DNA of 64,000 nt from an uncultured Eubacteriales bacterium (lineage in GTDB: Bacteria > Bacillota > Clostridia > Christensenellales > Aristaeellaceae): NCBI GenBank assembly GCA_902799045.1, contig CADBZH010000019.1, forward strand, positions 1-64,000, given 5' to 3'. The translations under genes were made by a program, and so were the position numbers. This document shows positions 57,317 through 64,000 of this stretch, one piece after another; within the stretch, counting starts at the first letter, position 1; each line of letters opens with the position of its first letter. The notes beneath the pieces were generated by a model that worked only from the letters and a program-made list of their open reading frames with translations, did not search any database and had not been told where the DNA came from.

Positions 57317-59308
57317 TCACGCCTCTTCCACCGGGCAGTGCGCATACCCCTTCACCTGATCCCAGGGCACCACGAAGCCCGCGCCATGGGAGCAAAACAC
57401 GGAGTCCGGGGTGTCGTCCGCGAGGGGATTGTAGGCCGCCTCGGCCACGACGGCCTCGGCGTTTGGGCAGGGCGCGTAGTGGTCCAGCCGATGGCTCATC
57501 AGCCCGCGGCCGTGGGTGACGGCGAGGAAATCGTCCGAGTAGGCGGCGAAGGCGGCGAAGGCACATTCGCCCGTCAGCGCGAAGCGTTCGCCGTCCATGC
57601 GGGGCGGGTCGAGGGCGGCGCGCATGGCCGTCAAATCGCCCATCACGCGGCCGTAGCTCTCCTGCGGCGCGCTGACGGTGAAGCGGCAGATCGGCTCCAG
57701 CAGCACGCTCTCGGCGTACATCAGGGCGTTTCGGATGGCCCGGTAGGTGCTCTCGCGGAAGTCGCCGCCCTCGGTGTGCTTCAGGTGCGAGCGGCCGTGG
57801 AGCAGCTGCACCGTCACGTCCGTCAGCGGCGCGCCCGTCAGCACGCCCTTGTGCGCCTTCTCAAACACGTGCGTCTCGATCAGGCGCTGCCAGTTCAGCG
57901 AAAGCTCGTCCACGTGGCACAGCGATTCAAAGCGGATGCCGCTGCCCCGGGGCCCCGGGACCAGCCGCAGCTGCACCTCCGCGTAGTGCCGCAGCGGCTC
58001 GTAGTGGCCGACGCCCACGGCGGGGGAGGCGATGGTCTCCAGGTAGAGCACCCGCATCGGGCCGAAGGCGATGGACAGGCCGAAGCGCTCCCGCGCCAGC
58101 TGCTGAAGCACCTCCAGCTGGATGCGCCCCATCACCCGCAGGTCGATGGCGCCGGTGGTCTCGTTGTAGGCGACGCCCAGCGCGGGGTCCTCGTCCTCCA
58201 GCTGCCGGAGCGCCTCCAGGAGCCTGCCGGTGGGAACGCCCTCGGCCAGCACCGTGGCGGAGAGCATCCCCTCGGCGTGGAAGGCGTTGCGCCGGCCTGC
58301 GTCCGCGCCGATATAGTCGCCCGCGCGAACGCCGCCCAAGCCCGTTGCGGCGCAGAGCATGCCCGCCTCCGCCCGCTGGACGGGGGTGAATTTCGAACCG
58401 TTGTACAGCCGCAGCTCGTTCAGCTTCGCCCTGCCGCCCAACACGTCGAATTCCTCCCGCGCGCCGAGGCTGCCGCGAAGCACCCTGAAAAAGCACAGGC
58501 GGTTGTTCTGGCTGTCGCGGCGGACCTTGTAGACCAGCGCGGAGAAAACTCCCTCCGACCCGGCTGTGCCGGGCCACCTCCCTCCGGAAAAGGAATCATT
58601 GGGGAGGTCATGGGCTCCCTTTGCCAGCGCCGTCAGCGCCTCGAGGAATTCCGCCACGCCCACGTCGTTCAGCGCGGAGCCGCGCCAGACGGGGAACAGG
58701 GCGCGGCGCGCGAACTGGCCGCGCAGGGCCGCGAGCCACGCGCCCTCGTCATAGTCGTCGAGCATCCAGCGATCCAGCAGCGCCTCGTCCCGCTCCGCCA
58801 CGGCCTCGACCAGCGCCGCAGGCAGCCCGTCCCCGCGCCAGCCCGCCGCGTCCACGATGTCCGCGCTCAGCCGCTTTTTCAGCTGACCGAGCACCGCGTC
58901 GGCGTCGCAGCCGGCCCGGTCGGTCTTGTTGATGAACAGCATCGTGGGGACGTTGTAGGCCGCCAGCAGCGCCCACAGCGTCTCCGTGTGGCTCTGGATG
59001 CCCTCCGCGCCGTTGACGATCAGTAGCGCGCAATCGAGGATCGACAGCGCGCGCTCCATCTCGGCGGCGAAATCCGCGTGGCCGGGGGTGTCCACCCAGA
59101 AGAAGCGGGTGCCGCCCCGCTCGAACACGGCCTGGTCCGAGAAGATGGTGATGCCCCGCTGCTTTTCCAGCGGATGGGCGTCCAGCAGGGTGTTCTGGTG
59201 GTCCACCCGTCCCGCCGCGCGCAGTACGCCGGCGTGATAGAGCAGCTGCTCGGAGAAGGTGGTCTTGCCCGCATCCACGTGGGCCAGTATGCCGACGACG
59301 CGGTTCAT
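57317..59308 (-). CDS. TetM-like translational GTPase (ribosomal-protection family)
   Basis: 663 aa, EF-G/TetM architecture. The G domain has AHVDAGKTT (G1), RGITI (G2), DTPGHADF (G3) and NKTD (G4), followed by domains II-V. It opens MNRVVGILAHVDAGKTTFSEQLL like ribosomal-protection proteins, and the VFEKAHKGVLTGAPLTDV region matches domain IV entry. I cannot align its domain IV tip with the residues TetM uses to displace tetracycline, so resistance is not assured; many chromosomal members are non-resistance GTPases. A start at 59308 sits 1 base from the dipeptidase stop, so the two are co-transcribed. Confidence 0.85.
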   Translation of the reverse strand: MNRVVGILAHVDAGKTTFSEQLLYHAGVLRAAGRVDHQNTLLDAHPLEKQRGITIFSDQAVFERGGTRFFWVDTPGHADFAAEMERALSILDCALLIVNGAEGIQSHTETLWALLAAYNVPTMLFINKTDRAGCDADAVLGQLKKRLSADIVDAAGWRGDGLPAALVEAVAERDEALLDRWMLDDYDEGAWLAALRGQFARRALFPVWRGSALNDVGVAEFLEALTALAKGAHDLPNDSFSGGRWPGTAGSEGVFSALVYKVRRDSQNNRLCFFRVLRGSLGAREEFDVLGGRAKLNELRLYNGSKFTPVQRAEAGMLCAATGLGGVRAGDYIGADAGRRNAFHAEGMLSATVLAEGVPTGRLLEALRQLEDEDPALGVAYNETTGAIDLRVMGRIQLEVLQQLARERFGLSIAFGPMRVLYLETIASPAVGVGHYEPLRHYAEVQLRLVPGPRGSGIRFESLCHVDELSLNWQRLIETHVFEKAHKGVLTGAPLTDVTVQLLHGRSHLKHTEGGDFRESTYRAIRNALMYAESVLLEPICRFTVSAPQESYGRVMGDLTAMRAALDPPRMDGERFALTGECAFAAFAAYSDDFLAVTHGRGLMSHRLDHYAPCPNAEAVVAEAAYNPLADDTPDSVFCSHGAGFVVPWDQVKGYAHCPVEEA

Positions 59309-59309
59309 G

Positions 59310-60227
59310 TCAACGCCCGCGGGCCGCCTCGGCCTGCTTCAGCAGGTTCCACAGGTTCAGCCCCGCGAAGCCCTCGATCTGCGCCTCGGTGTAGCCGCGG
59401 CGGCGCAGCGCGTCCAGCAGGTTGCCGAACTCACCGGGGTGGGCGAGGCCCTCCGGCCAGGCGGAGATGCCGTCGAAGTCGGAGCCGAAGCCGATCACGC
59501 GCTCCGCGCCCAGCTCGCACAGCGCGTCGATGTGGCGCACCACGTCGTCCAGCGTGGCCGGGCCGTCCTCGCGGAGGAAGCGGCTGTAGAAGTTCACGCC
59601 GATGAAGCCGCCGCGCTCGACGATGGCCTTCACCTGCTCCCTGCGCAGGTTGCGCGGCACGTCGCAGAGCCACCGGCAGTCGGAGTGGCTGGCGATCGGC
59701 GGCAGCTGGGCATGCTCGCAGATGTCCCAGAAGCCTGCCTCGTTCAGGTGGGAGGCGTCGGGCAGCACGCCCTCGGCGTCCATGGCCTTCAAAAGCTCCA
59801 GCCCGAACGGCTTCAGGCCGCCCTCGGGGCCCTCGACGGCGGGGTGGCCGATCTCGTTTTCAAAGTTCCAGGTGAGGGCGATCATCCGCAGGCGCAGCGC
59901 GTCCTGAAACTCGTGGAAGCGGGCGAGGGAGCCCTCCAGCATCTCGCCGCCTTCGCAGGAGAACACGCCGGTGGGCGAGGCGGGCGGGGCGTCCGGCAAA
60001 TCGCCGGTCAGGATCGGCACGCCGGCCTTCTCCACCGCCTTCAGCATGGACTGGGCGTCGGCGTAGGGGGTCCCGGCGGGGCCGTGCTTGCCGCAGAACA
60101 GCGCGAAGGTCTGAAGCCCCACGCCGCCCGCCGCCAGCCGCCCGGGCGTGACGACGCAGTCCTCGGGGCGGGTGCCCTCGATGGCCATGGCGTAGAGGGT
60201 GTCGCAATGGGCGTCGGCTATGAACAT
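59310..60227 (-). CDS. Membrane dipeptidase-like metallopeptidase (M19)
   Basis: 305 aa. The zinc ligands typical of renal-dipeptidase-type enzymes are visible: HCD in FIADAHCDTLYAM, the glutamate in GVFSCEGGEML, and histidines in DASHLNE and IASHSDCRWLCDV, with GSDFDGI near the end. The family hydrolyses a wide range of dipeptides, including D-amino acid forms. No signal peptide is seen, so it is probably cytoplasmic here. It is followed at once by the TetM-like gene. AAAGGA lies upstream. Confidence 0.92.
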   Translation of the reverse strand: MFIADAHCDTLYAMAIEGTRPEDCVVTPGRLAAGGVGLQTFALFCGKHGPAGTPYADAQSMLKAVEKAGVPILTGDLPDAPPASPTGVFSCEGGEMLEGSLARFHEFQDALRLRMIALTWNFENEIGHPAVEGPEGGLKPFGLELLKAMDAEGVLPDASHLNEAGFWDICEHAQLPPIASHSDCRWLCDVPRNLRREQVKAIVERGGFIGVNFYSRFLREDGPATLDDVVRHIDALCELGAERVIGFGSDFDGISAWPEGLAHPGEFGNLLDALRRRGYTEAQIEGFAGLNLWNLLKQAEAARGR

Positions 60228-60261
60228 GGAATCGCGTCCTTTCAGAGTGGGATGGTCCGGT

Positions 60262-61254
60262 CTATTGCGCCTGCACGGCGGTGAGCGCGACGGTGTTCAC
60301 GATGTCCTGCACGGAGCAGCCGCGGGACAGGTCGTTGCAGGGCTTTGCCAGGCCCTGCAGCACCGCGAAGGCTTCAGCCCCGGCCACGCGCTCGGTGATC
60401 TTGTAGCAGATGTTGCCGGCCTGCAGGTCCGGGAACACCAGCACGTTGGCCCGGCCCGCCACGGGGCTGCCCTTGGCCTTGGAGGCGCCGATCTCGGGCA
60501 CCAGCGCGGCGTCGGCCTGCATCTCGCCGTCCAGCAGCAGCTCCGGCGCGAGGGTGTGGGCGATGGCCACGGCCTGCTGCACCTTCTCCACCAGCGCGTG
60601 CTTCGCGCTGCCCTTCGTGGAGAACGACAGCAGCGCCACCCGGGGTTCCTCGAAGCCGCAGAGCTTCTTGGCGGTGTCGGCGGCGGAGACGGCGATCTGG
60701 GCCAGCTCCTCGGCGGTGGGGCAGGGGACGACCACGCAGTCCGCGTAGACCAGCACGCCGTCCTCGCCGAGGGCCTTGTTCCGGCACTGGATCAGGAAGC
60801 TGGAGGAGACCACGCGGATGCCCGGCGCGGTCTTGATGATCTGCAGCGCGGGGCGCAGCATGTCGCCGGTGGTGTGGCTCGCGCCGGAGACGAGGCCGTC
60901 GGCGTCGCCCTGCTGCACCATCAGCACGCCGTGGTACATTTCGTCCGCGGCCAGCCTCGCGGCTTCCTCGTGGGTCAGCCCCTTGGCCCTGCGCAGCGCA
61001 TACAGCGCGTCCGCGTAAGCTTCGAGCTTTGGGCTTTTTGCGGGATCGACGATCCCGACGCCCGAAAGGTCTGCGCCGGCGGTCTTCGCCGCGGCGAGGA
61101 TCGCGGCCTCCTCGCCCAGCAGGACGGGCCTTGCCAGCCCCTCCCGCGCGAGGATCGCCGCCGCCTGCACGGTGCGGGGCTCGTCGCCCTCCGGCAGCGC
61201 GATGGTCTTCACGTCCGAGCGGGCCTTGGCGTAGATGCGTTCCATCATGCCCAT
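60262..61254 (-). CDS. pta: Phosphate acetyltransferase
   Basis: 330 aa. It matches the Pta core: [90 protein letters not shown] and [13 protein letters not shown]. It interconverts acetyl-CoA and acetyl phosphate. It lies 12 bases downstream of a butyrate kinase-type gene rather than acetate kinase, so a role with butyryl- or other acyl-CoA is possible, but its sequence is of Pta type rather than Ptb type. It starts [14 protein letters not shown]; the ATG at 61254 or the third codon could be used. Confidence 0.92.
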   Translation of the reverse strand: MGMMERIYAKARSDVKTIALPEGDEPRTVQAAAILAREGLARPVLLGEEAAILAAAKTAGADLSGVGIVDPAKSPKLEAYADALYALRRAKGLTHEEAARLAADEMYHGVLMVQQGDADGLVSGASHTTGDMLRPALQIIKTAPGIRVVSSSFLIQCRNKALGEDGVLVYADCVVVPCPTAEELAQIAVSAADTAKKLCGFEEPRVALLSFSTKGSAKHALVEKVQQAVAIAHTLAPELLLDGEMQADAALVPEIGASKAKGSPVAGRANVLVFPDLQAGNICYKITERVAGAEAFAVLQGLAKPCNDLSRGCSVQDIVNTVALTAVQAQ

Positions 61255-61266
61255 GCGTATTCCTCC

Positions 61267-62388
61267 TTACAGATCGATGTCTCCGAAGCCCTGCCAGACC
61301 GGTACGCCGGTGTATTTCAGGGCCTTTTTCTCGCCGCGCAGCACCTTCAGCGTCGACAGGGCCAGCGCCTCCTGCTCCAGCTCGCCCACATACACGTCGA
61401 TGGGCGCGATCCAGCCGCAGCGCGCGCGGATGCCCGCCACCACGTCGTCAAAGCGGGTCAGGCCGCCGGTGAGCAGGATGCCGTCCACCTTTCCGCAGAG
61501 CACGGCGCTCATCTCGCCGATCATCTTGGAGACCTGATAGATCATCGTGTTCCAGACCAGCGCGGCCTTCCTGTCGCCCGCGTCCACCTTCGCGTGGATG
61601 GCGTCGGAATCGGAGGTGCCGAACAGGCTGACGAAGCCGCCGGAGCGGGCGCAGAGCAGACGCGCCTCGGCGATGGAGTGGGCCTCCACCCAATCCAGCA
61701 TGGCCAGCACCGGCACGGTGCCGATGCGCGTGGGCGTGAAGGCGCCCTCGCCGTCCGCGCCCATGTTGCCGTCCACCATGCGCCCGTGGTCGTGGGCGGA
61801 CACGGTGATGCCGCCGTCGATGTGGGCCACGATGAAGCTGCAATCCTCATAGGCGCGGCCCAGCTTTTCGGCCTGGGCTTCGGCCACGGCCTTCTGGTTC
61901 AGCACGTGGGAATGGCTGACGCGATAGACGCCCTTGATGCCGGTCAGGCGGGCATAGTCGCCGTACTCGTCCACGTTGGTGGGGTTGAGCGTGTAGGCGG
62001 GCTTGCCGAATTCCCTCGCGAACCGCCAGGCCAGCATCACGCCCAGCTTGGCGGGGTGCTCGCTGCCGCCAACGGCGGCTTCGGTGTCGTCGAAGAGCTT
62101 CTGGTCCACCTCCGTCACGCCTCCGGGCTGGGTGCAGGCGCTGCCGCCGCGGCCCACGAACACGTCGATCTCCGCCGGGTCCACGCCCTCCTCCCTCAGC
62201 ATGTCCAGGATCACCCGGTAGCGGAAGGGCATCTGCAGGTTCACGTGGGGATACTTCAAAAGCTCCGGCGCGTCGTGAAACAGGCTGTGTTCAAACCGCA
62301 CGCGCTCGTTTTCAAACAGGCTCACCTTCGTGGAGGTGGAGCCGGGGTTGATGATCAACAGCTTCCAGGTCTTCTGTGCGTCGCTCAT
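61267..62388 (-). CDS. buk: Butyrate kinase (acetate/propionate kinase superfamily)
   Basis: 373 aa. Acyl phosphate plus ADP to acid plus ATP. It shows the ASKHA-fold pattern: INPGSTSTKVSLFENE at the start, GRGGSACTQPGGVTEVDQKL, IVAHIDGGITVSAHDHGRMVDGNM and LTGGLTRFDDVVAGI, all butyrate kinase-like. Acetate kinase would show different spacing (e.g. a NAGSSS-type start). ATG 62388 is used; an upstream extension of 15 codons is unsupported. On the minus strand AGTATA at 62422-62427 gives a -10 TATACT with TG extension. It forms buk-pta, a substrate-level ATP-generating pair. Confidence 0.9.
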   Translation of the reverse strand: MSDAQKTWKLLIINPGSTSTKVSLFENERVRFEHSLFHDAPELLKYPHVNLQMPFRYRVILDMLREEGVDPAEIDVFVGRGGSACTQPGGVTEVDQKLFDDTEAAVGGSEHPAKLGVMLAWRFAREFGKPAYTLNPTNVDEYGDYARLTGIKGVYRVSHSHVLNQKAVAEAQAEKLGRAYEDCSFIVAHIDGGITVSAHDHGRMVDGNMGADGEGAFTPTRIGTVPVLAMLDWVEAHSIAEARLLCARSGGFVSLFGTSDSDAIHAKVDAGDRKAALVWNTMIYQVSKMIGEMSAVLCGKVDGILLTGGLTRFDDVVAGIRARCGWIAPIDVYVGELEQEALALSTLKVLRGEKKALKYTGVPVWQGFGDIDL

Positions 62389-62506
62389 GGCGTTCTCCTC
62401 GGTTTCTTCAGGCTGTTTCACAGTATAGCACACTTTATCGCTGGAATTTGTTAAAGCCCGGATAAATAATGGAATCGACCGGCGACGGGGGATTTTGCGC
62501 GGCCTA

Positions 62507-62535
62507 TTGCCAATGGGCGAAAAAGGTGTTAAAAT
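62507..62535 (+). promoter_or_regulatory. Promoter of the branching enzyme gene
   Basis: TTGCCA (62507-62512), 17-base spacer, TAAAAT (62530-62535). AAAAGGAG follows near 62561-62568 as the ribosome binding site. Confidence 0.65.
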
Positions 62536-62576
62536 GGGATGTAGATATTAACAAAACCATAAAAGGAGTTTTTGCG

Positions 62577-64000
62577 ATGATACATGTGGACAACGCCCTG
62601 TGGCTGCTGATGGAAAAGGACCCCTGGCTGGGGCCCTATTCGGGAGAGGTGCGCATGCACCTGGACCGCTACAACGACCGGCGCTGGCATCTGAACGGCG
62701 GGGAGAGCCTGGTGGACTTTGCCAACGGCCATCACTACTTCGGCTTTCACCGCACCGACACCGGCTGGGCCTTCCGCGAGTGGCTGCCCGGCGCGGACGC
62801 GGCGTGGCTCACCGGCGATTTCAACGACTGGGAGCCGTACAGCCACCCGCTGACCAACATCGGAAACGGCGTCTGGGAGATCGAGCTGGAGGGCCGCGAC
62901 GCCCTGCGGCACGGCCAGTTCGTCAAGCTGATGGTGGGCCGCCTGGGCGCCAGCTTCGAGCGCATCCCCGCGTGGATCACCCGCTGCGTGATGGACGAGA
63001 ACACGAAGCTGCTCTGCGGGCAGATCTGGGCGCCGGACGAGCCCTTCCAGTGGACCGACGGCGACTACTACGGCCGGCAGCGCCCCGACAGCCCGATGAT
63101 CTACGAGGCCCACGTGGGCATGGCCCAGGAGAAGGCCGGCATCGGCACCTATCGGGAGTTTGCCGACGAGACGCTGGAGTGGATCAAGGGCGCCGGCTAC
63201 AACACCGTGCAGCTGATGGCCATTCAGGAACATCCCTACTACGCCTCCTTCGGCTATCAGGTGACGAATTTCTTTGCCCCCAGCCACCGATATGGCACGC
63301 CGGAGGACCTGAAGTACCTGATCAACAAGGCCCACGGCATGGGCATTTCGGTGCTGCTGGACGTGGTGCACGCCCACGCCTGCCCGAACGTGGGCGAGGG
63401 TCTGAACCAGCTGGACGGCACCGACGGCCAGTATTTCCACGAGGGCGCGCGGGGCTGGCACGACGCCTGGAAGACCCGCGTGTTCGACTACGGCCGCTTC
63501 GAGGTGCTGCACTTCCTGCTGTCGAACCTGAAGTACTGGCAGGAGGAGTTCCACTTCGACGGCTTCCGCTTCGACGGCGTCACCAGCATCATGTATGAAA
63601 ACCACGGCATGTGCGCCTTCGGCAGCTATGACGACTACTTCTCGATGAACACCAACATCGACGGGCGCATCTACCTGATGATGGCCAACGAGCTGATCCA
63701 CGGCGTGAACGAGAAGGCCATGACCGTGGCCGAGGACATGAGCGGCTTCCCCGGTATGTGCCTGCCGCTGGAGTACGGCGGCGTGGGCTTCGACTATCGG
63801 CTGAACATGGGCGCGCCGGACATGTGGATCAAGCTGGTGAAGGACATGCGCCAGGAGGACTGGGACCTGAACTACATGTGGCACGAGCTGACCAGCTGCC
63901 GCCCCGGCGAGATGAGCGTCAGCTACGCCGAGTCGCACGACCAGGCGCTGGTGGGCGACAAGACGCTGATGTTCCGCCTGGCCGACGCGGAGATGTACAC
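62577..64000 (+). CDS. glgB: Glycogen branching enzyme, eukaryote-like GH13_8 type, partial
   Basis: The first 474 residues; the gene runs off the window. An N-terminal carbohydrate-binding module (about 30-160) has FREWLPGADAAWLTGDFNDWEP. The GH13 barrel has YEAHVGMAQE, TVQLMAIQEHPYYASFGYQVTNFFAPSHRYGTPEDLKYLI, GMGISVLLDVVHAHACPNVGEGLNQLDGTDGQYFH and FDGFRFDGVTS with nucleophile D333; the acid/base is E386 (AEDMSG) and D455 is in AESHDQ. These motifs follow the eukaryotic branching enzyme and its bacterial GH13_8 relatives rather than the common GH13_9 GlgB. It makes alpha-1,6 branches in glycogen. Confidence 0.92.
   Translation, partial: MIHVDNALWLLMEKDPWLGPYSGEVRMHLDRYNDRRWHLNGGESLVDFANGHHYFGFHRTDTGWAFREWLPGADAAWLTGDFNDWEPYSHPLTNIGNGVWEIELEGRDALRHGQFVKLMVGRLGASFERIPAWITRCVMDENTKLLCGQIWAPDEPFQWTDGDYYGRQRPDSPMIYEAHVGMAQEKAGIGTYREFADETLEWIKGAGYNTVQLMAIQEHPYYASFGYQVTNFFAPSHRYGTPEDLKYLINKAHGMGISVLLDVVHAHACPNVGEGLNQLDGTDGQYFHEGARGWHDAWKTRVFDYGRFEVLHFLLSNLKYWQEEFHFDGFRFDGVTSIMYENHGMCAFGSYDDYFSMNTNIDGRIYLMMANELIHGVNEKAMTVAEDMSGFPGMCLPLEYGGVGFDYRLNMGAPDMWIKLVKDMRQEDWDLNYMWHELTSCRPGEMSVSYAESHDQALVGDKTLMFRLADAEMY

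Overview
The window reads as chromosome of a GC-rich Bacillota, most likely a gut-type Clostridia (inference). The reasons are the yicC-gmk-rpoZ-coaBC-priA-def-fmt-rsmB-rlmN-prpC-prkC-rsgA-rpe housekeeping run, a PyrR attenuator, a Firmicutes-type L10 leader, a DUF512-der-plsY group, PASTA-kinase signalling, a Pta/butyrate-kinase pair, an ECF sigma/DUF4179-like pair and strong Shine-Dalgarno sites. There is no rRNA or tRNA gene, no CRISPR array, no intact insertion sequence and no prophage.

Layout. 1-127: tail of an Ig-like-domain protein. 226-16947: DNA ligase, then the canonical translation/replication/cell-wall-signalling cluster on the plus strand. 17094-21115: a secreted serpin, pyrR-uraA behind a PyrR attenuator, and a divergent pair of small XRE regulators. 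21263-27407 (minus): peptidase E-like protein, xylulokinase, plsY, a frameshifted der and the DUF512 protein. 27634-30264: pyruvate phosphate dikinase. 30407-42883: accessory region, with an ECF sigma/anti-sigma pair transcribed leftward from its own ECF-type promoter and, divergently, a seven-gene operon. That operon encodes a repeat-rich secreted protein, two HlyD-like adaptors, a propeller plus solute-binding fusion, two sugar-type ABC permeases and a MacB-like membrane protein, with no ATPase. 43153-47765 (minus): clpX, clpP, tig and an MFS transporter. 48104-51791: rplJ-rplL and then rpmG-secE-nusG-rplK-rplA, a permuted version of the usual order. 51967-57106: multi-domain L,D-transpeptidase, Nudix hydrolase, Mrp/NBP35 ATPase and MATE exporter. 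57317-62388 (minus): TetM-like GTPase, M19 dipeptidase, pta and buk. 62577-end: a glycogen branching enzyme of the eukaryote-like GH13_8 type, cut by the window edge.

Intergenic spaces are unusually rich in short non-coding repeats. Two MITE-like elements with 17-bp terminal inverted repeats and 4-bp target duplications (TTAA, CTAG) sit exactly on the stop codons of gmk and fmt. A second class, bounded by GAGTGAGG inverted repeats, supplies the TGA stop of rlmN, prkC and the DUF512 gene. Its two largest copies flank the prpC-prkC pair in inverted orientation. Several REP-like palindromes recur elsewhere.

The strongest candidates for something undescribed are the ATPase-less hybrid transport operon with its neighbouring ECF regulator (32.0-42.9 kb) and the stop-codon-associated repeat families. 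Two defects, a der frameshift near 25146 and an exact 57-bp duplication in rplA, need read-level checking because they may be assembly errors.
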